A stretch of 64,000 bases of DNA, taken from NCBI GenBank assembly GCA_905221605.1, contig CAJNDS010002299.1, positions 72,001 to 136,000 on the forward strand, written 5' to 3'. A model generated the notes under the pieces. It was not told the DNA's origin. It did not search any database and saw only the letters and a list, made by a program, of their open reading frames with translations. Source of the stretch: Symbiodinium natans. Its lineage: Eukaryota; Sar; Dinophyceae; Suessiales; Symbiodiniaceae. Position numbers and translations under genes: made by a program. The first letter of the stretch is position 1; each line of letters begins with the position of its first letter. Shown piece after piece: positions 1-9,025 of this stretch.

Positions 1-95
1 CTAAACCTATAAACCGTATAAACCCTATCAACCCTATAGACCCTATAAACCCTAAACCCTAAACCCGTTAATTCAACCCTAAACCCTAAACCGCG
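1..95. repeat. Degenerate interstitial telomeric tract (CCCTAAA type)
   Basis: The window opens with CCCTAAA and CCCTATAAA units that drift into non-repeat DNA by about position 95. TTTAGGG is the established telomere unit of dinoflagellates and plants. Because similar tracts recur throughout the window in both orientations, this one need not mark a chromosome end. Confidence 0.8.
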
Positions 96-1780
96 TCGAT
101 CTCCAGAAAGAGATATTCATACGAATCATATTGAGCAGAATTGCTGCGCCGGCTGCCCCCATCAATGTTTTTGTGGTTTTCCAAGCACATGCCCATTGCA
201 TGGGATCTAGGAGCTTCAACCCCTTCTCGTCAGACTATAAACCCCATTGAGCCTCCCAAGCTTCATTTTGCGTGATTACAGCAGAAGCAACCTCAGCAAC
301 TATGCCATTTCTTGGATTTTTTTGGGGGTCTATTGCAATATCCAGAGATCCTGTGGATATCCAAACAAGTTCCTTCTGGGGGTTCCCCCGGCAACTTGAC
401 GACTCCCACAACTGTGCATCGCATCCATTGATCGCAGTGGCTTCGCGGCTCGTTGCTGGCCTCTACTCTTATGCGAAAACAAGCAATATCCGTATTCACA
501 GTGCTTGGTTGACATCGTTAGTGGTGATGTAAACATGTGTAGGAGGAGTGGCCTTCCATATTGGGTCGAAATCTCGGCTCTCGTCGCCCTACAAGCGCAG
601 TCAAAACGTCGCAACCCTTCTTTCAAAAATCCTCAGCCCCAGGGCTCTCAGTACTGAAGCCCTTTATGCTTCAACCCTGCCGCTGAAATTTCAAAATCAG
701 ACCCTTCAGGGCGTGTGGGGCTTGAAGCTCAAGGTTTCAAAAGCCGGCTCTCGGAACCTTAGTGACTTAGTGAGAGTACGACTTCGACCTTCCCCTTCAC
801 CCCAAGCCCCAATGCCCTCACAACGTCCACCTCTGCCAGGCAGCGGAGACAGGAGCACGTTAAAGCTGGCCACGAGGTCGGCGGAGTGCGCAGTGCCGGG
901 CACCGAGGGCCCACAGAGTTCCTCCAAATACCCCCGCACCCCCCACCCCCACAAACCACACCCCCGCGCAGCAACACCACAAAGGAGCAGGGGTTCCGCA
1001 AAAGCTTGGAAAGTTGTAAACTTCATTGCTGAGCGCGGGACAGCTCTTCATGCGAATCACGGAATAAGCCCCTCCTGGCCATCAGGCGCATACTCTCGGG
1101 CACAGGGCTGGCCCAGATCCACGGCGGGATGTAACTCCACCTCCAGCGGTGAAAGCTGCCCATTTAAACTGCACCAAAGACACAGAGACACAGAGACACA
1201 GAGGCACAGAGGCACAGAGGCACAGAGGCACGGAGGCACAGAGACACAGAGACACAGAGACACACACACACACACTTGCCAAGTCTTCCCCTTGACACCC
1301 ACCGGACTCAAACACTCACAAGGGACAACTGCGACCTGTTCCTGTCGCAACACTTAAGCTCCAGGCTGCCCGTTGCCAGTATCCCAAAGTATACACTCAC
1401 CAAAACCCATAGTAAAGACCCGTAAAGACCTAACATAATAGTCAATATAACACTTGCAGCACCTGCAGAACCCCTTCAAGATCACAGCACTGTATTTCAA
1501 TGAAGAAGGTGCTTGTTGAAGGTTCCCTTCACAGGGTCTGTCGGGGTTTCGTTCATACTGTCTCGCATGGTGAAATGCACCGATGCTTTCCTCCCAAACT
1601 ATCCATGGAGCGATGAGCCGTGGGCAGTCGCTTGTTTGTCTACTTTGGTGTCACGGCCATGTACAATACGCAAAAGGGTCAGCGGGCTGTGCTTCCGCTC
1701 CAGCCCTACAATCACTTTGGCTTTGGGATTTGAGTGCTTGCAAGACTGCAAGACCTCTTGGTGCAAGTACTGAAGCAAAG
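96..1780. other. No gene recognised
   Basis: This stretch holds open frames of up to 269 codons, but they are low in complexity or run through a minisatellite, and none shows a recognisable domain. I see no RNA gene. It ends at the target site of the LTR retrotransposon. Confidence 0.6.
1179..1276. repeat. GACACAGA/GGCACAGA minisatellite
   Basis: This is an 8-base unit of the form (A/G)GACACAG repeated about ten times, with G/A variants, ending in a (CA)n run. It explains the Arg/His/Thr-rich open frame that crosses it, so that frame should not be read as a gene. Confidence 0.9.
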
Positions 1781-1785
1781 GTTGA
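1781..1785. other. Target site duplication, left copy (GTTGA)
   Basis: GTTGA sits directly before the left LTR and is repeated exactly after the right LTR at 10059-10063. A 5-bp duplication is the usual footprint of Ty1/copia integrases. Confidence 0.95.
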
Positions 1786-2153
1786 TGTTGCTCATGGACA
1801 GATTAGCATGGCCCCTGCGCACAGGATAACGACACAAATCGAGGACACAAATCGAGAAGTGTACCATGCCGATGTGCATGGCTCAAGCACTATGAAGGGC
1901 GCAGCGAAGTGCTGAAAGAGCACAGTGGATCTTGGGGTTTTGTTGGGGTGTGGGATGGATTTGATTTAGAGGTTGAAATTGGGGTTTATGAGCCTTGAGA
2001 TCCCATCCTCTGTAGTATGCAGTACAGTAATCTAGATGATCTTCCGTACTCTATCCGTCAGAGGCTCGGGGCTCCATCCTCCCCTAACCCATCTCACTAC
2101 TCACTAGTCCCTAAGACCCCATCTACTGGCCCTCATAACCCTCATAACCGACA
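1786..2153 (+). repeat. Left LTR (368 bp)
   Basis: It begins TGTTGCTCATGG and ends ATAACCGACA, so it has the canonical TG...CA termini. It matches the right LTR at 366 of 368 positions. Transcription should begin inside it, but I see no TATA box, in line with dinoflagellate promoters generally. Its last 22 bases hold two direct copies of CTCATAACC. Confidence 0.97.
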
Positions 2154-2235
2154 GGTTATGAGCCCAAACGACCCCTTAACTTCCACCCCAACCTCTTCAC
2201 CCCCACAACAGCTGCAGCACCAACAGCAGAGATGA
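2017..2235 (+). CDS. Short leader ORF overlapping the gag start
   Basis: This frame of 72 codons starts at an ATG inside the left LTR, runs through the primer-binding site, and stops at TGA 2233-2235. The gag ATG is at 2232-2234, so stop and start share the sequence ATGA, an arrangement known to allow termination-reinitiation. The peptide is rich in Pro, Ser and Gln and has no recognisable domain. Whether it is translated depends on where the LTR transcript begins, which cannot be seen here. It could be a chance open frame, but it is the first reading frame upstream of gag, and the same ATG exists in the right LTR. Confidence 0.35.
   Translation: MQYSNLDDLPYSIRQRLGAPSSPNPSHYSLVPKTPSTGPHNPHNRQVMSPNDPLTSTPTSSPPQQLQHQQQR
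2154..2165 (+). promoter_or_regulatory. Primer-binding site, initiator tRNA-Met anticodon-loop type
   Basis: GGTTATGAGCCC lies immediately after the left LTR. Its complement, GGGCTCATAACC, reads like the anticodon stem-loop of an initiator tRNA-Met (anticodon CAU), not like a tRNA 3' acceptor end. Drosophila copia and yeast Ty5 are known to prime from a half-tRNA in this way. The site is also the right arm of a perfect hairpin with the LTR end. Confidence 0.75.
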
Positions 2236-4523
2236 GGATGGAAGGAGACACCATGACACTACGATCTCTTACACAAGTTGCATTACCAATGGAGAGCATT
2301 CGTGAACTCGAGGCCGCTATCCACTTGGATCAGGACATTTTGGGGGACGTACAGGCAGCCGTGGTGGAACTTTCTTCTCGTATCCAGCATCGCACAAGTT
2401 TGCTTGGGGCTATGTTGCAAGATGTTTCCAGTAGCACGCAAACGCTTCAGGAGGGTTGCAAGATCCTTGAGGCTCGTGTGGAACAGATGGCAGGCGCATT
2501 GCACGAGCAGCAGATTTTTATGGAGCAACTCCGAGAGCAATCTGCTGAACAATCGCGGGTGATAAGACAAAGGTTGGAGGAACAACACAGCATCAATGGA
2601 ACTCTTGATTCCCGGGTACATGCACTTGAGAATTCCACAATCATGCAAACAGGGGCTGTAATGGCCGCAACGATGGAGCAGCTGGATGGGAAGTTCAGCG
2701 AACTGGCGAGGCACTTGGAGGAAAGGGTGGATACTCTTGAAGGCCAAGCACGCCGGACACAATCCAATTCTGCAGATCTTGAACGAATGCTTGCAAAGGC
2801 AACTCAGGAAGCGGAAGATGGCAGCTCAAACGAAACCTTGGTACGTATGCTCAGAGAGAGGATGGACCAAATCTTGCTGACTACGGACCAGGTCAGTGCT
2901 CGTGTGGATGCAGAACTGGCAACGCTGACTCAACGTGTGGAGGCAGTGGCTGATCAGTCTGAGGAGGCTATGCGGGCAGGTGAACAACATGCAGAGCGAA
3001 CGGGGCAATGCCTGGAGCAACTTCGGGAAGAGCTTCAAGATATCAGCCAGCGAGACGGACCATCAGTGCATGAGATGTCTCCTGACATGCCGACCGATTT
3101 GGCAGCAGCTGAGGATGCTTGGTGGGGCACAGGAGGAGAAGCTGGGAAAGCCGGTGAGTGGACTGACTATGGTCAGGACGATGCCTGGACATGGCAGTGG
3201 ACTGAACCTCCAGGACTTCCCCCGCAGTACTCCAAGCAGGCAGCTGAGCATAGATCCACTGAGACAGAGGGATCCATGGCGGAAGCAGTGCCGCATGGAA
3301 GATGGAAAGTCTTGATGGATATTCCTTCTTTTTCGGTGGGAGGAGGAGAAGCGTGGGAGTGCAACATGCGACTTCAGGCATGGTGGTTGCAGTTCCAAAC
3401 GATTTCAACTACGGTAAGTCCTGGTTTCGGGGCGTACGTGCAGGCGGAGTATGCGGCGGCGGAACAACGACATCAGAAGCGACTGGCGGGGCAGTACAAC
3501 TTGCCTGATTTGACTCCAGTACTGCCAAAGCACCAGGAATACGAGAATCGTTTGACGCTTACCTTGATACGGTGTCTGCCACAGGAAGTTAAGCAGCCAG
3601 TGTTGGAAAAGACGGGATCGTCAAAGCTTCGGGGAGTGCACCTTCTGGAGTGTATCTTTCAGGAACAGATGCCTGGAGGACAGCAGGAGATGAAGAGCAT
3701 CCAGGCCTTTGTCAGGCATCTCGATCCGGCTCACTCGGCAAAGGAGGGGCTGGAAACTCTGAGGAGGTGGAAGCTAGCTCGCACCCGGGCGCGCGACTTG
3801 CAGCTGCCCGCCGTAGCCTCGTTTGAAGAAGTGCAAGCCTTGAGCTCTCTGATTCGCAACGTGGAACGACGATCTGAATCTTTCAAGACTCTCATGGGCT
3901 TGCTACGAGTCCAACCTGACGTTCTTCATCCGAATCCGCAAGGTGTGGAAGCCATGATCAGTCTAATAGAACAACAGCTGCAGATCCTTGCTGCTGACGA
4001 GACCATCAAGAACAACAAGCGCGGTGGCGGAGCAGGCGACAGTGTGGCATCGAAAGGAAAAGGAAAGGAAAGAGGAAAAGGAAAAGGCAAGGAGAAAGGA
4101 AAGGAGACCAAAGGAAAAGGAAAGGAGGCAAAAGGGAACCAAGGAAAAGGACCTCTTGGAAAAGGACAGGATCCGCAGCCTACGAATTCTTCAAAGGCTC
4201 ATGATACGAAGAAGGACAAGCCGTGTCGGTTTTTCTTTACTCCAGCTGGTTGTTACCGAAAGAACTGCATGTATAGCCATGACGAGAAGTTCAGGAAGGA
4301 TATCGCCAAGGGTGCAAAGGCAGAACAAGAAGCGGCTGGTTTGGTGGGCACAAGTAGCAGGACCTCACCACCTCCGAAAGCTTCAGCAATTTCTTTTGCA
4401 GGCATGGCGCGCAGGGTAAGCCCTGAGACTTCCGAGGAAGAATCAGTAGTTTCGGTTGAAACGTTGACCACTTCGGCTTCGACACCAACTCCTGAATCCC
4501 GATTGACTTCATCGATGAACTAG
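2232..4523 (+). CDS. gag: Gag-like protein with coiled coil and CCCH zinc finger
   Basis: The 763-residue frame starts at ATG 2232 and is open to TAG 4521. Residues about 20-280 are rich in heptad Leu/Glu/Gln/Arg and should form a long coiled coil. Residues about 355-600 are a globular part rich in Trp and Leu that may be the capsid core. Residues 607-647 are a Lys/Gly repeat of the type KGKGKE, likely nucleic-acid binding. Residues 665-683 carry C-x8-C-x4-C-x3-H (C665, C674, C679, H683), a CCCH finger, not the CCHC knuckle usual in copia gag. The role expected from the family is particle assembly and RNA packaging. The C-terminus overlaps the pol frame by 28 bases in the -1 frame. Confidence 0.9.
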   Translation: MRMEGDTMTLRSLTQVALPMESIRELEAAIHLDQDILGDVQAAVVELSSRIQHRTSLLGAMLQDVSSSTQTLQEGCKILEARVEQMAGALHEQQIFMEQLREQSAEQSRVIRQRLEEQHSINGTLDSRVHALENSTIMQTGAVMAATMEQLDGKFSELARHLEERVDTLEGQARRTQSNSADLERMLAKATQEAEDGSSNETLVRMLRERMDQILLTTDQVSARVDAELATLTQRVEAVADQSEEAMRAGEQHAERTGQCLEQLREELQDISQRDGPSVHEMSPDMPTDLAAAEDAWWGTGGEAGKAGEWTDYGQDDAWTWQWTEPPGLPPQYSKQAAEHRSTETEGSMAEAVPHGRWKVLMDIPSFSVGGGEAWECNMRLQAWWLQFQTISTTVSPGFGAYVQAEYAAAEQRHQKRLAGQYNLPDLTPVLPKHQEYENRLTLTLIRCLPQEVKQPVLEKTGSSKLRGVHLLECIFQEQMPGGQQEMKSIQAFVRHLDPAHSAKEGLETLRRWKLARTRARDLQLPAVASFEEVQALSSLIRNVERRSESFKTLMGLLRVQPDVLHPNPQGVEAMISLIEQQLQILAADETIKNNKRGGGAGDSVASKGKGKERGKGKGKEKGKETKGKGKEAKGNQGKGPLGKGQDPQPTNSSKAHDTKKDKPCRFFFTPAGCYRKNCMYSHDEKFRKDIAKGAKAEQEAAGLVGTSSRTSPPPKASAISFAGMARRVSPETSEEESVVSVETLTTSASTPTPESRLTSSMN

Positions 4524-7500
4524 GAGAGGCCATCGCAGAAGCTGCGAGGGTAAGACGACAGCGGCAACCACTATGGTGGGTTCACTTGGACCCAGATGAG
4601 TTCTCCACATGGAGCAGCACGGGTCACATACAATCTCGAGCTCGCCGACCCTTTAGAGGAGTGACGAGCCCGTTCGAGGTGGCAGTGGGTGTTTCATTTT
4701 TCTTAGAGAGACAAGATGAGGTTTTTCCGATCTATGACTTCGACATCAGTGAAACGCAGAGAATTGTGGAAGCTCATGATTTGTTGATCATGTGTGAGGA
4801 CCAAGTGGTGAGGCCAGGATACATCGTATGGCTCATGGATCTTGAGGAGGACACTGAGACCTTCATCGCTGTGGTTGAGTCCAGCTTTCGACCCGGATGG
4901 CCGGAAGTTGCGCTGGGCCAGACGACGAGCAGCAGCAGTAGCGCAATAGCACCAGCAACTACGAGGCGTGGGCTAGAGTCTGGAACAGATGGAGGTTCGC
5001 GAGCCAGTATGAGTGTCGCCAAGGGACATAGTGGATCAGAAGTTTTGCTTGACAGTGGGGCGAATGAAGCGGTCAGGTCAGGACAAGATCATGTTCCTCA
5101 GCGAGCGATTCGAACACCTCTTCAACTAGCGGATGGAAGCTTGGTTGAGGCATGGCGGAATCGAGATGGGGAGATCCTGGTCGAGGGCAACCCAGAGACG
5201 GGGTCGGTGATCTGTGGCATATGCAAGCTGACAGAAGTGGGGTGCGCTTTTGTTTGGAGAGAGACAGGAGCATGGCTTCAGTTTCCACCTCAGCTTGGAG
5301 GCGAGTGGTTTGAGCTGAAGGTGATCAATGGACTGCCCTATTTGCCCTGGAGTGCGTATAAGATGTTACGCCCTATGATAACACAACATTGGAAGCGTGC
5401 GAAAAGAGGTTGCATAGCTTACACAGCCCAGGAGGAGACCCATCGCACAGAAGTCCATAAGGCGGTCATTCTTAGCCAGAAGGATCATGTCAAGGTTGAG
5501 GAGGAGCGTATGGCTGAGAAGGTGGTGACTCTGGAGGATGAGCTGCAGATGGACGAGAAGGCAGCGGCAGAGTTATGGAACAAGGGCAGAAAGGAAATCA
5601 CTTGCGAAAGCGTATTGACTCTTTTGGACAAATCGAACCTGAAGCCTCAGAAAAAACGCAGGAAGGTCATCGGCGGAGCTGAGGGAGTGGAGTTGATTCA
5701 CTTGTGGACTTTCGGGTTGTGGTCACATGGTGGATGCCACGGTTTGACGCAAATGTGTACAAGGCGACCATTCTTGACGAAGGTGCTATGTGCATTGATG
5801 TCAAATCTGGAGAACAACTCTGCTTTCACCAGTGTCGTCCTCGCCAGGAATGTGGTTTTTCGACCTCACCGCGACAGCCAGAACATGCGGGGATCAAAGA
5901 ACACCATAGTGTGCCTGAATGACTCTCATCAAGGTCAGGGGGGCGAAATATGGGTGGCAGAGCCTGATGGACCGGATGTACGACAAGTTCGACCTGGAAA
6001 AGAAGTTGCGGGTAGGACGTGGAACATACGCCGGACTCCGGTGACCTTTTCCCCGTTTGTGTGGCATGGATCATGCAGTTGGAGCGGTGAGAGGACGACT
6101 CTTACTGCGTATACCCCACGAGGAGCCAGCAGAGCAACCACGGATGAGCTGAAATGTCTAGAGAAGATGGGCTTTCCACTTGCTTTGGAGCTTCAGCAGA
6201 GCAGCAGCATAAGCATCACCAACAGCAGAAACACCAGCATCAACACCGAAGCCACTGAGAGCATACACCCAACCACTGAGCCGACAATTCCTATACCCCA
6301 ACCTCAGGGATGTTCAGGGAGCTCAGGCATTGGTCAGTGTTTTCAGGACGTTCAAGGGAATTCTCAGGTTCAGGGCGTTCAGGGAGTAGCAGCAGAGCAG
6401 TCCGACGATGATGGACGCGCCATGGCTTTTGAGATTGTTGACTGGGAGCGTGAAAGTGTTGATGAGCGGTTGTTGGCCGAGGACCACGATGGCCTCTTGG
6501 AACATCCATGGTCAGATCCTGCTGCGCAAGATGGGATTCAGGAGGGCGTAGAGTTTGAACCTTCATTGGAACTTCAGGAGGAGCCGAAAGAAGATGTTGG
6601 ACCTCTGGGTTCAGGTGAAGAGTATGCTCATAAGCGACCTCCTGGCCACAGTCTAAAAGATTATCAAACTCGCGGAACGTTGAAGCCTCATAGACGCTTG
6701 AAACCTGATGATTTTGCGCAAGGCTGCCTCAGTGTAGACATTGCGGGGCCCTACAAGCATGGTCTTTTTGGATTCAAGTACATGGTGGTTTGTGCACTTG
6801 CAACTCCCGAAAATGGCTCGCTGTATTTCACTCGCCCGCTACGAACTAGACAAAAGATGAATGTGGTGGCTGCCATCAAGGAGATCATCAGCCAAATTGG
6901 AGCTATGGCAGGAGCAGTGCCCCCTGTTGTGAGGTTCCATTCAGATAATGGGCGGGAACTCATCTCAGAGCTGTTGGTGCAAGAGCTGGGTGCAGCAGGC
7001 ATATACAAGACCGTAACGGTCCCTTATAATCCACAACAAAACGGAAAGGCTGAGCGGGCGATTCGAGACTTGAAACAGAGGGCTCTGCGAAGTTTGCTTG
7101 AATCTGGCGCTGGGGTGAGACTCTGGCCCTACGCCATGGTAGAAGCTTCGATCGTGCAGCGGGAGGAAGCTTTGGGCTTGAGAGTGGCCAAAGGACAGCC
7201 TATCACAGGTTCGACAGTGGTGGTCAATCGAGTCCAGGGTGAACCTTTCGAGCCAAAGGTGACTCAGGCCGTTTTTCTTTGCAGGGATGAAGCAACAAGC
7301 AAGGGAGCCCTGTGTCTGGTGCAACGAAATGGCCAGGATGCAGTTATGAAAGCCAGACTTCCGGCAAAGTTATCTGCTCCGAGAAAGGAGTGGCGCACTC
7401 ACAGCACTCCGTCAGGAGATTTGGTGTGGGTGTCGAGTCACGGAGACATCAAGGATGCCGACCTTGTCCGGGATCTGGAAATAGATGTGGGGTTGGTTTC

Positions 7501-9025
7501 TCTCGAAGAACGCGAAGGAGGCCCTGGAGATATAAGTGGATTCGACTTTTTCCAGGAAGCTGCACGAGCCGATGACCATCCTCGAGCGAGCAAGGTGACC
7601 GCTGCAGATCTACCGCTGGCGAAGCATGAGTGGTTGAGTCATAAGAAATGCATGGTGTGCGGAAAGTCTGCGCAAGCCTGCTACCAGAAGTACCTGGAGA
7701 AGAGCATCGTGGAGCCGAATGGATATCAAGTCTTGGGGCACGACGAAGAAGCAGACATGAATGAACAAGAAAGATTGGCTCAGGAGCTGAAAGGGTTTAA
7801 GGCAAGTGCTGAGTCTGTGGGAAATGAAGTTTTCTATGGGCCCAGACGAGAGGCGTGGATGGAGGCTGCGAAGCGGGAGCTGGACAACATGACGGTGCAC
7901 CAGAAAGTCTGGATTGAGGTGAGGAAGAACCATCTTCACGAAGATCTTGGATTAAGTCCTGATGTTGTACTGCCAAGGCCAATTCCAACGCAGCTCGTCA
8001 ATACGCTGAAGCCTGTGAACGACCCTGGAACCAACATGACGGATGAGCCAAAAGTGAGACTGGTGGCATGCGGAAACCATCAGAACCCAAAAGATGTTCC
8101 GGAAGATCTCAGCACAAACAACGTGGACATGTATGTGCTGAGAACCATGGCAAAGGAGACTGCACTGCATCCAGATTGGGTGATGGGGGCCGGGGACGTG
8201 TCGGCCGCGTTCTTGAATACCCCCCTGGGGGGAAACGAATTAATCCTCTTGGAGCCTCCGGGAATTCTCAAGAAGCTTGGTTTGTTGGCCTCAGATACAG
8301 TCTATGCACCGGTGCGGGCAATTTATGGCCTGAAACGATCACCGGCTGACTGGAGTAAGCATCGCGACGAAGTGATTGCCAAGGCAAAGCTGAAGAACCA
8401 CAAAGGACAGGATATCTCATGCATCCGGGTGAGCGATGGGGTTTGGAAGCTGGTTTGCCAGGACAAGTTGGTCGGCATTGCTACAATGTACGTCGATGAC
8501 TGTCTTGTCGTTGGTCAGGCAAGTGTCGTAGAGGCTTTCTTATCCTATGTGTGCTCGCAGTGGCGCACTAAGCTTCAAGGTTTTTTGGCGCGAGACTTGG
8601 GAACTACTCTGTCATGTCAAGGAGTTTCCATGTCACGGAAGACGAGCTTGACATTCTTGGGTCTGGAAATCTCCTTTCACGAGGGTGGTGTGCAGCTGAG
8701 TCAGAGACGGTGGATTCTTCAAGAAATTAACAGGCGTGGTTGGATCCACTTGCGAGGGACCCAAGCTTTGCCCCAACTTGAGATGGGTGACGCCGAAGAG
8801 GTCGATGAGCAGCATGCCCGCGCACTTGCCGAGGCTAGGTCGGAGATCGGCGCATTACTCTGGGTCGGCGTTCGCAGCCGACCAGATTTGCTGGCTGCAG
8901 TGTCTATGGGAGCTTCAATGATGCATCGGAGACCTGCAGCTGTGAGACTGGCCTATGGAGATACTTGCGTGGCACTCTTCATGAGACGTTGTTTTATGGG
9001 CCCGAGGGCGATGGCAACGAGCTGA
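4496..9025 (+). CDS. pol: Pol polyprotein: protease, oxygenase-like domain, integrase, reverse transcriptase
   Basis: The frame opens at 4496 in the -1 phase to gag, and its first in-frame ATG is at 4790, so expression by frameshift from gag is likely. Residues below are counted from the TTG at 4586. The protease motif is LLDSGAN (D156). Residues about 400-515 resemble a 2-oxoglutarate/Fe(II) oxygenase: H428-x-D430, GGEIWV at 452-457, H494 and R503. The integrase triad is D718, D787, E823 (DX35E). Reverse transcriptase has RLVACG, D1204 in GDVSAAFLNTPL, IYGLKRSPADW, and YVDD with D1304 and D1305. The frame ends early at TGA 9023-9025, just as the RNase H connection begins, because the true continuation is in the -1 frame from about 8950. 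A usual HHCC finger before the integrase core is not evident. Confidence 0.93.
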   Translation: MPIDFIDELGEAIAEAARVRRQRQPLWWVHLDPDEFSTWSSTGHIQSRARRPFRGVTSPFEVAVGVSFFLERQDEVFPIYDFDISETQRIVEAHDLLIMCEDQVVRPGYIVWLMDLEEDTETFIAVVESSFRPGWPEVALGQTTSSSSSAIAPATTRRGLESGTDGGSRASMSVAKGHSGSEVLLDSGANEAVRSGQDHVPQRAIRTPLQLADGSLVEAWRNRDGEILVEGNPETGSVICGICKLTEVGCAFVWRETGAWLQFPPQLGGEWFELKVINGLPYLPWSAYKMLRPMITQHWKRAKRGCIAYTAQEETHRTEVHKAVILSQKDHVKVEEERMAEKVVTLEDELQMDEKAAAELWNKGRKEITCESVLTLLDKSNLKPQKKRRKVIGGAEGVELIHLWTFGLWSHGGCHGLTQMCTRRPFLTKVLCALMSNLENNSAFTSVVLARNVVFRPHRDSQNMRGSKNTIVCLNDSHQGQGGEIWVAEPDGPDVRQVRPGKEVAGRTWNIRRTPVTFSPFVWHGSCSWSGERTTLTAYTPRGASRATTDELKCLEKMGFPLALELQQSSSISITNSRNTSINTEATESIHPTTEPTIPIPQPQGCSGSSGIGQCFQDVQGNSQVQGVQGVAAEQSDDDGRAMAFEIVDWERESVDERLLAEDHDGLLEHPWSDPAAQDGIQEGVEFEPSLELQEEPKEDVGPLGSGEEYAHKRPPGHSLKDYQTRGTLKPHRRLKPDDFAQGCLSVDIAGPYKHGLFGFKYMVVCALATPENGSLYFTRPLRTRQKMNVVAAIKEIISQIGAMAGAVPPVVRFHSDNGRELISELLVQELGAAGIYKTVTVPYNPQQNGKAERAIRDLKQRALRSLLESGAGVRLWPYAMVEASIVQREEALGLRVAKGQPITGSTVVVNRVQGEPFEPKVTQAVFLCRDEATSKGALCLVQRNGQDAVMKARLPAKLSAPRKEWRTHSTPSGDLVWVSSHGDIKDADLVRDLEIDVGLVSLEEREGGPGDISGFDFFQEAARADDHPRASKVTAADLPLAKHEWLSHKKCMVCGKSAQACYQKYLEKSIVEPNGYQVLGHDEEADMNEQERLAQELKGFKASAESVGNEVFYGPRREAWMEAAKRELDNMTVHQKVWIEVRKNHLHEDLGLSPDVVLPRPIPTQLVNTLKPVNDPGTNMTDEPKVRLVACGNHQNPKDVPEDLSTNNVDMYVLRTMAKETALHPDWVMGAGDVSAAFLNTPLGGNELILLEPPGILKKLGLLASDTVYAPVRAIYGLKRSPADWSKHRDEVIAKAKLKNHKGQDISCIRVSDGVWKLVCQDKLVGIATMYVDDCLVVGQASVVEAFLSYVCSQWRTKLQGFLARDLGTTLSCQGVSMSRKTSLTFLGLEISFHEGGVQLSQRRWILQEINRRGWIHLRGTQALPQLEMGDAEEVDEQHARALAEARSEIGALLWVGVRSRPDLLAAVSMGASMMHRRPAAVRLAYGDTCVALFMRRCFMGPRAMATS

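Noticed and set aside
1057-1353. Cys/Leu/Val-rich open frames suggesting a membrane protein
   Set aside because: They are the reverse translation of the GACACAGA minisatellite.
548-1357. 269-codon plus-strand open frame
   Set aside because: It depends on a non-ATG start and its C-terminal third is translated minisatellite. The rest is Pro/Ser/Arg-rich without a domain.
3043-3408. Minus-strand open frames inside gag
   Set aside because: They are mirror frames of the gag coding sequence, which has clear domains on the plus strand.
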